The notes below the pieces were generated by a model that saw only the letters and a list, made by a program, of their open reading frames with translations, did not search any database and was not told the DNA's origin. From JBKECO01 sp047974745 (lineage in GTDB: Bacteria; Bacillota; Clostridia; Lachnospirales; Lachnospiraceae), in NCBI GenBank assembly GCA_047974745.1, contig JBKECO010000003.1, positions 186,001 through 250,000 on the forward strand: a stretch of DNA of 64,000 nucleotides, in the 5' to 3' direction. Each line of letters begins with the position of its first letter. Position 1 is the first letter of the stretch. Below are positions 51,570-60,571 of the stretch, piece by piece. The translations under genes and the position numbers were made by a program.

Positions 51570-52687
51570 AGAGAATCCTCCATTCCATATTTTCTTGGCT
51601 GCAAGCTGACATTGAGTACAAAACCGATTCCCATCAATAATGTCATAAGTGAAGTCAGACCATAACTGACAAAAGGAAGTGTAAGCCCTGTATTCGGCAT
51701 AAGTCCGGTTGCAACGCAAATATTTATAAATCCCTGAAAACCAATGAGAGCTGCCATACCACAACAGATCAGTCTGCCTGCGAGATCCTTGGCCTTTCGT
51801 GCTATGATAATACATTCTATCACAATAAGCAACAGTAATACAATTGTTATTACACAACCAACAAAACCTAATTCTTCCCCAATGATCGCAAATATAAAAT
51901 CTGTCTGGGGCTCAGCAATAAAATTACCATTCTTCATGGAATCGATCGCACTATTATTCAATCCTTTTCCCCAAAGCTGACCAGAACCGATGGACATAAT
52001 CGAATTTTGCTGCTGATAAGCAGTATTCGCATATTCTGCCGGATTGAGCCAGGCCATGATTCTGTTATACTGATAGTTATCCAGAATCGTCTGATTTGGT
52101 TGTAAAATCAAACTTAGAAATATGATAACGGTCGGAACACTGACTGCAAGGACTCCAAGTACAATTTTATAGCTAAGACCTGCCATGAACAAAAGAGCAA
52201 TAAAAACCAGTGCAGTTACAATTGTTGTAGAAAGATCCGGCTGTTGTTTTATAAGAACGAGCGGTACGCCAACCAAGAGAAATGATAACAATAAAATCTT
52301 CCATGTATTCAGCTTTTCCTGATGTTTCATAAAAAAATATGAAAAAAACAGTATCAATAATAGTTTAGATAACTCTGAGGGCTGAAACCGGATCGTTGCG
52401 ATTTCGATCCAGCGCTGTGAACCATTTGTGCTATCACCAATTGCATAGACCAAAACTAAGAGAACTACATTTATAGTGTAAAGAATCCAGCTAAATCGAA
52501 GAACATAGGAATAGTCGATCATTGAAATAATGATCATGATTATGGCTCCAACAATTACACCGGCCAGCTGTTTCGATTGCACGGACTCTCTTGCACTTCC
52601 AATGACCAGAATTCCGAGGGTCGAAAGCGCAAGTACATAAATCAGAAGTCGAAAGCCATAATTTCTGATCTTATAGTTTTTTAACAT
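51566..52687 (-). CDS. rodA: RodA, SEDS peptidoglycan glycosyltransferase
   Basis: 373 residues, about ten membrane segments. Polymerises lipid II with PBP2 during cell elongation. SEDS motifs: RWIEIATIRFQPSELSKLLL near residues 91-110, QPDLSTTIV, and the C-terminal VATGLMPNTGLTLPFVSYG. Nineteen bases after minE and in the mre/min operon, which supports RodA over FtsW or SpoVE. Confidence 0.93.
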   Translation of the reverse strand: MLKNYKIRNYGFRLLIYVLALSTLGILVIGSARESVQSKQLAGVIVGAIIMIIISMIDYSYVLRFSWILYTINVVLLVLVYAIGDSTNGSQRWIEIATIRFQPSELSKLLLILFFSYFFMKHQEKLNTWKILLLSFLLVGVPLVLIKQQPDLSTTIVTALVFIALLFMAGLSYKIVLGVLAVSVPTVIIFLSLILQPNQTILDNYQYNRIMAWLNPAEYANTAYQQQNSIMSIGSGQLWGKGLNNSAIDSMKNGNFIAEPQTDFIFAIIGEELGFVGCVITIVLLLLIVIECIIIARKAKDLAGRLICCGMAALIGFQGFINICVATGLMPNTGLTLPFVSYGLTSLMTLLMGIGFVLNVSLQPRKYGMEDSL

Positions 52688-52706
52688 ATTATTTCCCTAT
52701 CTGATA

Positions 52707-52985
52707 TTATTTCGATGCAGTATGCCGTAAGTCTAAAATTGGGATATTTGCATATAATGCAGGTACTTTACCATTGGACGTTTCAGAATCCGTCTGTGTA
52801 AGCTGGATATCCAGGTGTTCAGCATCAATTTCCATATATCTAGAAATAACGTTGATAATGTCATTTTTTATCTGTTCCATTATTTCCGGTGAACAATTAG
52901 CACGATCAGAAACAAGTACAAATTTGAGCCGGTCTTTTGCTACGGAACCAGAGTTTTTTTTCTTAAAAAGATCAAATAAAGACAT
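52707..52985 (-). CDS. minE: Cell division topological specificity factor MinE
   Basis: 92 residues. Drives MinD off the membrane to give pole-to-pole oscillation. N-terminal MSLFDLFKKKNSGS (membrane-targeting helix) and the core DRLKFVLVSDRANCSPEIME plus INVISRYMEID. Third gene of minC-minD-minE. Confidence 0.94.
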   Translation of the reverse strand: MSLFDLFKKKNSGSVAKDRLKFVLVSDRANCSPEIMEQIKNDIINVISRYMEIDAEHLDIQLTQTDSETSNGKVPALYANIPILDLRHTASK

Positions 52986-52999
52986 TTCTATCCCCCTGT

Positions 53000-53785
53000 C
53001 TATTTAAATAGTTTTGCGAGTTTCGAAAATACACTGTCCCTTTTTGTTAGATCTAAAAAAGGAACTTCTTCTCCTGTGATTCTGCGGCAGATGTTGGCAT
53101 AAGCCTGTCCGGCCAGTGAATCTGAACCTACAAGAGGTTCACCCTGATTTGTTGATATAACGATCTGCTCATCATCAGGGACTACTCCAATCAGATCAAT
53201 TGCAAGTATTTCCTTCACATCTTCCACACTCATCATATCTCCCCGTTTTACCATATCCATACGTAAACGGTTTACAATCAACTGTGAATTACTTAATTCA
53301 TTTGCCTCTAACAGTCCAATGATTCTGTCAGCATCACGTATTGCGGATACTTCTGGAGTCGTGACGATCAGTGCTCTGTCTGCTCCGGCTATTGCATTTT
53401 TAAATCCTTGTTCAATTCCTGCAGGACAGTCTAAAAGTATATAATCGAATTCCTCTCGCAGCTGATCTACCAATTCTTTCATTTGTTCCGGTGTCACAGC
53501 AGATTTATCGCGAGTCTGTGCAGATGGAAGCAGAGCCAAATTGGAGAACTTCTTATCCTTGATCAATGCCTGCTTGATCTTGCAATTACCCTCAACTACA
53601 TCAACGAGATTATAAACAATTCGATTTTCCAAGCCCATAACAACATCAAGGTTTCTTAATCCGATGTCTGTATCTATGAGTACTACTTTTTTGTCGAGCT
53701 GTGCCAGTCCTGTGCCTACATTTGCTGTTGTAGTTGTCTTGCCGACACCGCCTTTGCCTGATGTTATTACAATTACCTCACTCAT
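53000..53785 (-). CDS. minD: Septum site-determining ATPase MinD
   Basis: 261 residues. Deviant Walker A SGKGGVGKTTT at residues 8-18, switch region DTDIGLRNLD, DCPAGIEQGF, and the C-terminal amphipathic membrane helix VFSKLAKLFK. Recruits MinC to the membrane in an ATP-dependent way. GGAGG precedes the ATG. Confidence 0.97.
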   Translation of the reverse strand: MSEVIVITSGKGGVGKTTTTANVGTGLAQLDKKVVLIDTDIGLRNLDVVMGLENRIVYNLVDVVEGNCKIKQALIKDKKFSNLALLPSAQTRDKSAVTPEQMKELVDQLREEFDYILLDCPAGIEQGFKNAIAGADRALIVTTPEVSAIRDADRIIGLLEANELSNSQLIVNRLRMDMVKRGDMMSVEDVKEILAIDLIGVVPDDEQIVISTNQGEPLVGSDSLAGQAYANICRRITGEEVPFLDLTKRDSVFSKLAKLFK

Positions 53786-53803
53786 TTTTAAGTTCCTCCT
53801 GGT

Positions 53804-54484
53804 TTATAGGTTATTTATTATACTTTTAGAAATTGGCTCGATCGTTATATGACCTTCCGATACAATTGCCAGTTGTGGCGTTGCAGTTCGCTTTTTCCTA
53901 TCCTTGATAGTTTTTAAAATACTTTCATCAGCACTTCTGCCGATCACATTACCAATCATGATCTGTACAGGATTCATATCCAGTGCTGCCACAAAGCATG
54001 CCTCATTACCGGATGCTCCTGCATATGCTGTGCCCTTTAAGGCACCAAGTACAACGATATTACCATTTGAAACTATTTTAGCGCCAGGATTTACATCCCC
54101 TAAAATAATGACGCCATTTTCTTTCACAAGTTCCTGCCCGGAACGTAAGGTTCCCTTATAGAACTCCCCATAATTTGTATAGACACTCTGCATTGCAGTA
54201 TAAACGTTGTTTCGGGCCGTTTCTTCTTTTTCTGAATTTTCCTCCAAAATACATATGACATCAATACTTGTATTTTGAGAAATGGACTCAAGAATCTGCT
54301 GTTGCTCAGAATCACTTAATGCACGTCCTTCGAATGAAATGGCAAGTTTGGCGTTTTTAAAAAATTTTTCTGATTCTACGAATTTCTCGTTTATTTTTTG
54401 TAATAGATCCGGAAATGGTATTCCTTCAGAAAGAATTAGGTTCATACCATATCGATTGCTTTTTATGATCACAGGCTGTGACAT
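53804..54484 (-). CDS. minC: Septum site-determining protein MinC
   Basis: 226 residues. N-terminal FtsZ-inhibiting domain (about 1-95) and C-terminal beta-helix (about 115-220) with GDVNPGAKIVSNGNIVVLGA and GTAYAGASGNEACFVAALDM. Inhibits FtsZ ring formation at poles. AGGAGG precedes the ATG. Gene order PBP2-minC-minD-minE-rodA. Confidence 0.96.
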   Translation of the reverse strand: MSQPVIIKSNRYGMNLILSEGIPFPDLLQKINEKFVESEKFFKNAKLAISFEGRALSDSEQQQILESISQNTSIDVICILEENSEKEETARNNVYTAMQSVYTNYGEFYKGTLRSGQELVKENGVIILGDVNPGAKIVSNGNIVVLGALKGTAYAGASGNEACFVAALDMNPVQIMIGNVIGRSADESILKTIKDRKKRTATPQLAIVSEGHITIEPISKSIINNL

Positions 54485-54501
54485 CTCATAACCTCCTGAA
54501 T

Positions 54502-57354
54502 TTAATCGGTAAAAGAATTTGTGCTGTTGTTTACATCTACAGCCTGTCCGGTGACAAGCTCTTCTCTCGTGTTTACTCCAAAATAATAGGCAAGCACCTG
54601 TCTGGAAATGGCAGCAGCATTATGCGATGTGTATCCGTATGCAATGCGGGTCGCAATGGAGATTTGTGGGTCATCAAATGGAGCATAACCTACAAAAAGT
54701 GCATGGTTTGGTCTATTCAAGACCTGTTGGGCTGTTCCTGTCTTTCCGGCAACCTGGATCGGGAACTCATCGAACTGCTCCAACTCAGTTACGACCATCT
54801 GCATTCCTATATGTATAGCATTCCATTCATCAGCATCGAGAACGTTGATGGTTGAATTTACTGTTGGTCCAAAGGTTTCCAGTGTTTCACCGGATGAGTC
54901 AGTTACTTTTTGAAGCAGAGAAAAATTATACAAAGTACCACTATTTGCAACAGCTGTTACATAACGTGAAAGCTCAGTGGTCGTATAGTTGTGATTACTC
55001 TGACCAATGGATGCTGTAATTGGAAATTCGTCTGCGATCTGCGGACTGTTCTCCGGTATTTCGATTCCCGTATTCTCTCCAAGACCATACATTTGTGCAT
55101 ATCTCGTCAAGGTATCTGTTCCCTGTTGTGCATTATAGATACTGGCATTTAGGCTTAATCGATATCCAACGTCATAAAAGAAATAGTTGCAGGAATCCAT
55201 AATTGCTTCTGAAACATTGATCGTGCCATGATTCGAGGGAAAGATCCAACACCTTGGACTTGGAGTGATCTCCTCAAAGATACCTTTTGTTTCAATGGTT
55301 TCTGTGGTGGTAATAGCCCCCTCTGCAAGCCCAGCCGTCGCTGTGACCATTTTAAATGTGGATCCGGGTGCTGTTCGCTCCTGTGTTGCATAATTATAAA
55401 GCGGATTGGAAAGATCACTCGTGAGACTTGCATAATATTTGGAATCTACCTTATTAGCCAGCTTGTTATTGTCATAACCGGGGTATGTGACCAGTGCAAG
55501 AATTTCGCCTGTATCAGTATCTGTGACCACAGTAGATGCGGAACAAGGATCAAGTGCCAGCTGAGCAGGGGTGATTTCTAATGACTGAATTTTATTTTTG
55601 ATAAAATCATATGCGGAGATCGTTCCATTGTTCAATGCATCGATCTGGTTGCTGTCATAATCGAGTGCTCCCTGATCAAACAAGATCAGACTGATCTGAG
55701 TACCTGATATTAAATTCTGTTGAATCATGTATTTATATTCAATTTTCGCAAAAGCTGTATCATCTGTCAATTCCTCAATGATGTAATTGATCAAATTTTT
55801 ATAAACTTCTGTTGAATCAGAATATTTTTCATCTAGACTAAACTGAGAAATGTCGACCCAGTTCATGGAAATTGCATAATTCAGATAATCCTTCAGACTC
55901 AGTGTTCCGGCAGACCATGACTGAAAAGTCGTATCACTGCTGTCGATCTCACTGGTCAGCAAGACATTATTTTCTTTCAACATATTGATAATATATGTGA
56001 TATAGTCCTGTGACTCATCTTGCATGTCTCCAAAAGCTGTAGGGGCTTCAGATGTAAACTCCGCCTGGAGTTCGTCAAATACCTGCGCCTGCTTTGTTAA
56101 GAAGGCTGCGTACACAGTACTTTCAACATCAGTTGCCTCTTCACTGCTCAAATGAGTAATATCAATTGTATTGTTGTTGATCAGTGCAAAATAAACATCA
56201 TCGATGGGAATGATGATATCTGAAGCAGATACGACCGAATCATTATCAAAATTTTTTATATTCTCAATTTTATCATACAAAATTCCGGCCAGCTCCTGTT
56301 CCAGCAGGTTGTAAGTGACCTCCTGAAGATCAGCATCAATCGAAAGATATACATCATTTCCAGCCTGTGGCTGAATTTGATCCAGTGTCTGAATTACTTT
56401 GCCGAGATTGTCAACATAGACAGTTTCAGATCCCTTTACCCCTTGAAGAGTGGGATCCATATATTGCTCAATTCCCGACTTTCCAACGATATCGGTCAAG
56501 GAATAGTCCGGATTTTGTGCCGACAGGCTCGTATATTCTTCAGATGATATTTTACCAGTATATCCAATAATATGCGCAAAATATTTACTATCCACATATT
56601 TACGGATGGTATCATCAGCAATCTCAACGCCCTGCAGATCATATGCATTTTCATTGATATATGCGACAGTTTCATCTGATACATCCGATGCAATGGTGGT
56701 CGAAATATATTTTTGGTAACTATTTTGAGAAATAGCAAATCGTATTACCGTAATCTGATATGCAATATCAGGGCTGTACTCAGCATCGACACCAAATTTT
56801 GTACTGCCCATTAAGTAAGCCATGACCTGTTCCGCCGTAGCCTCCGACTCATCATAACCAAGCTTATCATTGAAGCTTAAGTCATCTATCTTAGACACTC
56901 CATATACATCAGCCAGAAAACGCTGTCTGGTCGTTCCTGTCGCATTATAGGAATAGGATCCATCTTCATTAAGGTCGATATAAAAATCATTATCGACTGC
57001 ATCACCATTCTGATTCAGTATATCAATGATCGCTGTAAGATCCGTATTTATTGCCAGGTTCTTTTCGCTCAGATTCCCATAGCTTCCATTATCTTCGATC
57101 GTAACGGAATAAGCCAACTCATTATAGGCTAAAAGCTTGCCATTGCGATCATAGATGTTTCCACGTGTACTTTTTAGAACACGTTCTTTTTCGATCCGCA
57201 GCGTGTGATTCGTAGCATATTCTTCTCCATGAATGATCTGAAGAGTAAATACTCTTTGAATCAATATTGCATAGATCAAGATCATGATAACCATTAGAAC
57301 GATCAGTCTGGATTTAAAAAATCCAGCCACATAGTCTTTTATAATATCAAACAA
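54502..57354 (-). CDS. mrdA: Penicillin-binding protein 2 (elongation transpeptidase), very long form
   Basis: 950 residues, well above the usual 600-700. N-terminal membrane anchor (about 15-37), dimerisation/pedestal domain, transpeptidase with Ser665-Lys668 (GSTFK), SCN at 721-723 and KTG at 871-873. Between VYLSIDADLQ (about 343) and DTDTGEILALVTYPG (about 618) is an extra ~230-residue acidic helical insert. TTG start at 57354 overlaps mreD by eight bases; AAAGGAG precedes it. Partner of RodA in the elongasome. Confidence 0.93.
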   Translation of the reverse strand: MFDIIKDYVAGFFKSRLIVLMVIMILIYAILIQRVFTLQIIHGEEYATNHTLRIEKERVLKSTRGNIYDRNGKLLAYNELAYSVTIEDNGSYGNLSEKNLAINTDLTAIIDILNQNGDAVDNDFYIDLNEDGSYSYNATGTTRQRFLADVYGVSKIDDLSFNDKLGYDESEATAEQVMAYLMGSTKFGVDAEYSPDIAYQITVIRFAISQNSYQKYISTTIASDVSDETVAYINENAYDLQGVEIADDTIRKYVDSKYFAHIIGYTGKISSEEYTSLSAQNPDYSLTDIVGKSGIEQYMDPTLQGVKGSETVYVDNLGKVIQTLDQIQPQAGNDVYLSIDADLQEVTYNLLEQELAGILYDKIENIKNFDNDSVVSASDIIIPIDDVYFALINNNTIDITHLSSEEATDVESTVYAAFLTKQAQVFDELQAEFTSEAPTAFGDMQDESQDYITYIINMLKENNVLLTSEIDSSDTTFQSWSAGTLSLKDYLNYAISMNWVDISQFSLDEKYSDSTEVYKNLINYIIEELTDDTAFAKIEYKYMIQQNLISGTQISLILFDQGALDYDSNQIDALNNGTISAYDFIKNKIQSLEITPAQLALDPCSASTVVTDTDTGEILALVTYPGYDNNKLANKVDSKYYASLTSDLSNPLYNYATQERTAPGSTFKMVTATAGLAEGAITTTETIETKGIFEEITPSPRCWIFPSNHGTINVSEAIMDSCNYFFYDVGYRLSLNASIYNAQQGTDTLTRYAQMYGLGENTGIEIPENSPQIADEFPITASIGQSNHNYTTTELSRYVTAVANSGTLYNFSLLQKVTDSSGETLETFGPTVNSTINVLDADEWNAIHIGMQMVVTELEQFDEFPIQVAGKTGTAQQVLNRPNHALFVGYAPFDDPQISIATRIAYGYTSHNAAAISRQVLAYYFGVNTREELVTGQAVDVNNSTNSFTD

Positions 57355-57865
57355 GGTCTGTTACACTCCTTTTTTCACCCATTTCCAGTTTATGATTGAT
57401 TCGCAGTATGATGAAGTATAAAAATACTGTCACAAGTATTGTATATACAAGCTCTGGGAGAATAATACTTTTTAAATAAAAGAAAAAGTTGAACTTTCCG
57501 CGTAAAAGGAACTGAAAGATAAAGATCGATAGATTACAGATGATATCACTAACGGATATCAGAATAATAGGAAGCTTAATATCTTCCGGATAGAACATTG
57601 TTCTGAACAGTCCGTTTACATAACCAATGTACATGTAAACCAGAGCGTATAACCCGACCAGATTTCCAAAAAAAATGTCGATAAGAAGGCCACAGAAGAA
57701 TCCAATCACCATTCCTTCCTTTTTCCCTCTCATAAAACCAAAGGATGAAGTAACTATAATCATCAGGTTCGGGGAGATCGTTGCAAAGGAAAGTGCTTGA
57801 AACACAGTTGTCTGTAATAAGAAGCAGATAATAATAATAGCGGCAACAGTTAAATTTCGTTTCAT
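57347..57865 (-). CDS. mreD: Rod shape-determining protein MreD
   Basis: 172 residues, five to six membrane segments. Integral membrane component of the elongasome. Typical features: hydrophobic N-terminal helix, GFMRGKKEGMVIGFFCGLLIDIFFG near 42-66 (split here), and a polar C-terminus. AAAGGAG precedes the ATG. Between mreC and PBP2. Confidence 0.92.
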   Translation of the reverse strand: MKRNLTVAAIIIICFLLQTTVFQALSFATISPNLMIIVTSSFGFMRGKKEGMVIGFFCGLLIDIFFGNLVGLYALVYMYIGYVNGLFRTMFYPEDIKLPIILISVSDIICNLSIFIFQFLLRGKFNFFFYLKSIILPELVYTILVTVFLYFIILRINHKLEMGEKRSVTDLV

Positions 57866-57876
57866 ATCATACTCCT

Positions 57877-58734
57877 TTATTCAGCTCCTGTCTCCTTCTT
57901 TTCCAAAATGACCAGAACATCTTCAATATGTTCAAAATCAACTGCGGGAGTAATGGTGCCCGATTTTGTCAGATTATTGGAATCGGTCTCAATGGTACTG
58001 ACATATCCAATGAGAATTCCCGGCAGATATTTGCTGCTAATGTGGGAAGTAACGACAGGATCCCCAGCAGCAACATTGTTTTCTTCATCTCTAAGCTCTG
58101 AAAAAATGATATTCTGGTCAGCTAGCATCTGTGTCAGACTTCCATTGACAATACAGATATCAGAAGTTGTGAGAATCATACCACTGGTATTACTCGTGTC
58201 ATCAATAATTGCTTTGACTTTCGCATAATTTGGTCCAACATCTGTAACGATACCTACCAGTCCACTGCCTGCAATGACATTCATATCAACATCGATTCCA
58301 TCATTGGTTCCTTTATCGATGGTAAATGCAGAAAACCAGTTCCCACTGTCCTTTCCTATTACATTGGCAGCTACTTTTTCATAACTGGGGTATTGCTTGT
58401 CTAATTCCATAAGTTCCCGTAGATTATCCAGCTCATACTGCTCTAATTTAATTGTGTTCAGCTCAGAGGTAAGCTGGTCGACAGTAGCCTGAAGCTCCTC
58501 GTTTTCAACAAGGACTTCATTCAGATTCTTTAAATTATCAGCTTTATCTGAAATGAACAGACCTACTTGATTGATCCCTTTTTGCATGGGAATAAAAACA
58601 TAGCCCGCTATAGTATTTAACGGGCCACCTGACACATTGGCCGTGAGGCTGATAAAAATCAGCACAATACAGATAATGGTCAGAACTGATAGAATGTATT
58701 TTGGCGGAATTGTTTTTTTTGATTTTCGATTCAT
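57877..58734 (-). CDS. mreC: Rod shape-determining protein MreC
   Basis: 285 residues. Single membrane anchor (about 14-34), coiled coil (about 68-105, QATVDQLTSELNTIKLEQY), then two beta-barrel domains with GSGLVGIVTDVGPNYAKV and YLPGILIGYVSTIE. Extracytoplasmic scaffold that activates PBP2-RodA. Confidence 0.95.
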   Translation of the reverse strand: MNRKSKKTIPPKYILSVLTIICIVLIFISLTANVSGGPLNTIAGYVFIPMQKGINQVGLFISDKADNLKNLNEVLVENEELQATVDQLTSELNTIKLEQYELDNLRELMELDKQYPSYEKVAANVIGKDSGNWFSAFTIDKGTNDGIDVDMNVIAGSGLVGIVTDVGPNYAKVKAIIDDTSNTSGMILTTSDICIVNGSLTQMLADQNIIFSELRDEENNVAAGDPVVTSHISSKYLPGILIGYVSTIETDSNNLTKSGTITPAVDFEHIEDVLVILEKKETGAE

Positions 58735-58755
58735 AGAAGCTATGCTCTCTCAATT

Positions 58756-59772
58756 TTATTTCAAGATTCTTGATTTCATGTTAAAAGTCAGACGTTTATA
58801 TTTTGAATCCGATACGATCTGTATCAGTCCTCGTACTACGGATTCCTCCGGTGACTCACATGTGTTGACTTTAATATTCGTAATATCTGTAAATAACTGA
58901 TCCAGATTCTGAATCTTGGATCCACCACCAGTTATATAGATACCTGCACGAATAATATCCTTTGCAAGCTCTGGCGGGGTCTTTTCGAGTATCATTTTGA
59001 TGGAATTACAGATGGTATTCAGATTGTCTTTGATTGCTTCATAGATTGTTTCAGCCGTAATTTCAAGTTCGATCGGAAGGCCGCTTACAAGATCACGACC
59101 AACAATGACCATGCTCTCCTCTCTGCCCGGCAGACCACTGCTCAGATTCTTCTTCAGAGAAATAGCAGTTTTTTGTCCGATCACAAGGTTATAGGTCCTC
59201 TTGATATAGTTGATAATGGATTCATCAATACGATTACCGCCAAAGTGCAGCAGATCACTTAGTACCAGTCCTCCCAATGAAATGACTGAAATTTCTGTTG
59301 TATCTGCACCGATATCCACGATCATGATTCCTGTTGGCTCATTTACATCCAGTCCCAGACCAACTGCATCTGCGATCGGTTTCTCACACAACAGCACACT
59401 TTTGGGCTTCACACGGCTCTTATAGAACAGATCGAAAAACGCTTTCTTCTCGACCTCTGTGATATCTGTAGGCACAGCAACGATAAATTCCGCACCATGG
59501 ATCTTGCCCTTTGCATGGGATTCGAGAAATTCAAAAATCATTGTCTGCACATTATTAAAATCAGCGATCACACCACTCACGATCGGAAATGTCACATTGA
59601 TTGATTCAGGCGCTTTTTCATACATTGCATATGCAGCATCACCATATGCGTAAAGTTCCTTTTTATTTACGATAGCAATCGTATTTTTTTCATTTAATAC
59701 TTTGCCATTTGCTTTACAGAATACCTTCATATTGCATGTACCAAGGTCAATACCATAAACATTGTTATTCAT
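58756..59772 (-). CDS. mreB: MreB-like actin homologue
   Basis: 338 residues. Forms membrane-bound filaments that guide peptidoglycan synthesis. Phosphate 1 GIDLGTCNMKV, middle EVEKKAFFD, phosphate 2 MIVDIGADTTEISVISLGG (canonical is DIGGGTTE), adenosine region ITGGGSKIQNL. Somewhat divergent from classic MreB but its position before mreC-mreD supports the assignment. Overlaps radC by four bases. Confidence 0.88.
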   Translation of the reverse strand: MNNNVYGIDLGTCNMKVFCKANGKVLNEKNTIAIVNKKELYAYGDAAYAMYEKAPESINVTFPIVSGVIADFNNVQTMIFEFLESHAKGKIHGAEFIVAVPTDITEVEKKAFFDLFYKSRVKPKSVLLCEKPIADAVGLGLDVNEPTGIMIVDIGADTTEISVISLGGLVLSDLLHFGGNRIDESIINYIKRTYNLVIGQKTAISLKKNLSSGLPGREESMVIVGRDLVSGLPIELEITAETIYEAIKDNLNTICNSIKMILEKTPPELAKDIIRAGIYITGGGSKIQNLDQLFTDITNIKVNTCESPEESVVRGLIQIVSDSKYKRLTFNMKSRILK

Positions 59773-60479
59773 TTTATTTCTCCCTTCGGTCTGACTGTCA
59801 GCAGACCTTTTTCATTAAAACTATAGTACTTATGATCCCCGATTATTATATGGTCGGCTAACTGTATTCCGAGTAAATTACCGCACTCTGCTATTCGAAC
59901 TGTCACTCTCTGATCCTCTTTGCTTGGAGTCGGATCGCCGCTGGGATGATTGTGCAGGAGAATAATATAAGAGGCACGATTCGAAAGAGCAGAATGAAAT
60001 ATTTCTCCCGGTGACACCAATGAGGCTGTCATTGTACCGACTGATATCACTTCGTCCCGGATCAGTTTGCACTTACTGTCAAACATGCATAACATAAGAT
60101 TTTCACGCTTTGCATGCCGCATCTCCTCCATATAATAGGAAGCTACAGACTCGGCACTTTTTAGGGCGATCTGTTCTTTTTTGTCTGACATGGCCATACG
60201 CTTGCTGATTTCAGCAAGACATTTTAACTGAATCGCCTTTACCTGACCAATCCCCGGAATGCATAGAAAATCCTGATAGTTCAGATGGCTGATGTTTAAA
60301 ATTCCACCAGGAGAGAGCTTTAATAGTTCCTGTGCAAGCTCAGTGGAATTTGTTCCATGACTTCCTGTTCGTAAAATTACTGCTAATAGTTCTGCATCCG
60401 ATAAATAGCCGGCACCCTTGCTCAAGAACTTCTCATAGGGCTTCTCTGTATCTGGTAGGTCTTTCATAGTACTGTGCAT
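59769..60479 (-). CDS. radC: RadC family protein (JAB/MPN domain)
   Basis: 236 residues. Helix-hairpin-helix-like N-terminal part (about 50-85; LCIPGIGQVKAIQLKC) and the JAMM metal motif HNHPSGDPTPSKED near residue 184. Despite the name, a DNA-repair role is unproven. ATG at 60479 chosen with AAAGG upstream; longer in-frame starts lie before the site. First gene of the mre-min run, as in many Firmicutes (radC-mreB). Confidence 0.9.
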   Translation of the reverse strand: MHSTMKDLPDTEKPYEKFLSKGAGYLSDAELLAVILRTGSHGTNSTELAQELLKLSPGGILNISHLNYQDFLCIPGIGQVKAIQLKCLAEISKRMAMSDKKEQIALKSAESVASYYMEEMRHAKRENLMLCMFDSKCKLIRDEVISVGTMTASLVSPGEIFHSALSNRASYIILLHNHPSGDPTPSKEDQRVTVRIAECGNLLGIQLADHIIIGDHKYYSFNEKGLLTVRPKGEIK

Positions 60480-60542
60480 CAATGACTGCCTTTCTACTCT
60501 CTTCTGCATCAAAAGGTTCTGTCACTGAAAATCATTCAAATT

Positions 60543-60571
60543 ATTCTATCACATTAGAAGTTTATTAACAA
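60543..60571 (-). promoter_or_regulatory. Promoter of radC-mreBCD-PBP2-minCDE-rodA
   Basis: Minus strand TTGTTA (60566-60571), 17-base spacer, TAGAAT (60543-60548) with an extended -10 TG. Overlaps the end of the aminotransferase-like gene. Confidence 0.65.
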
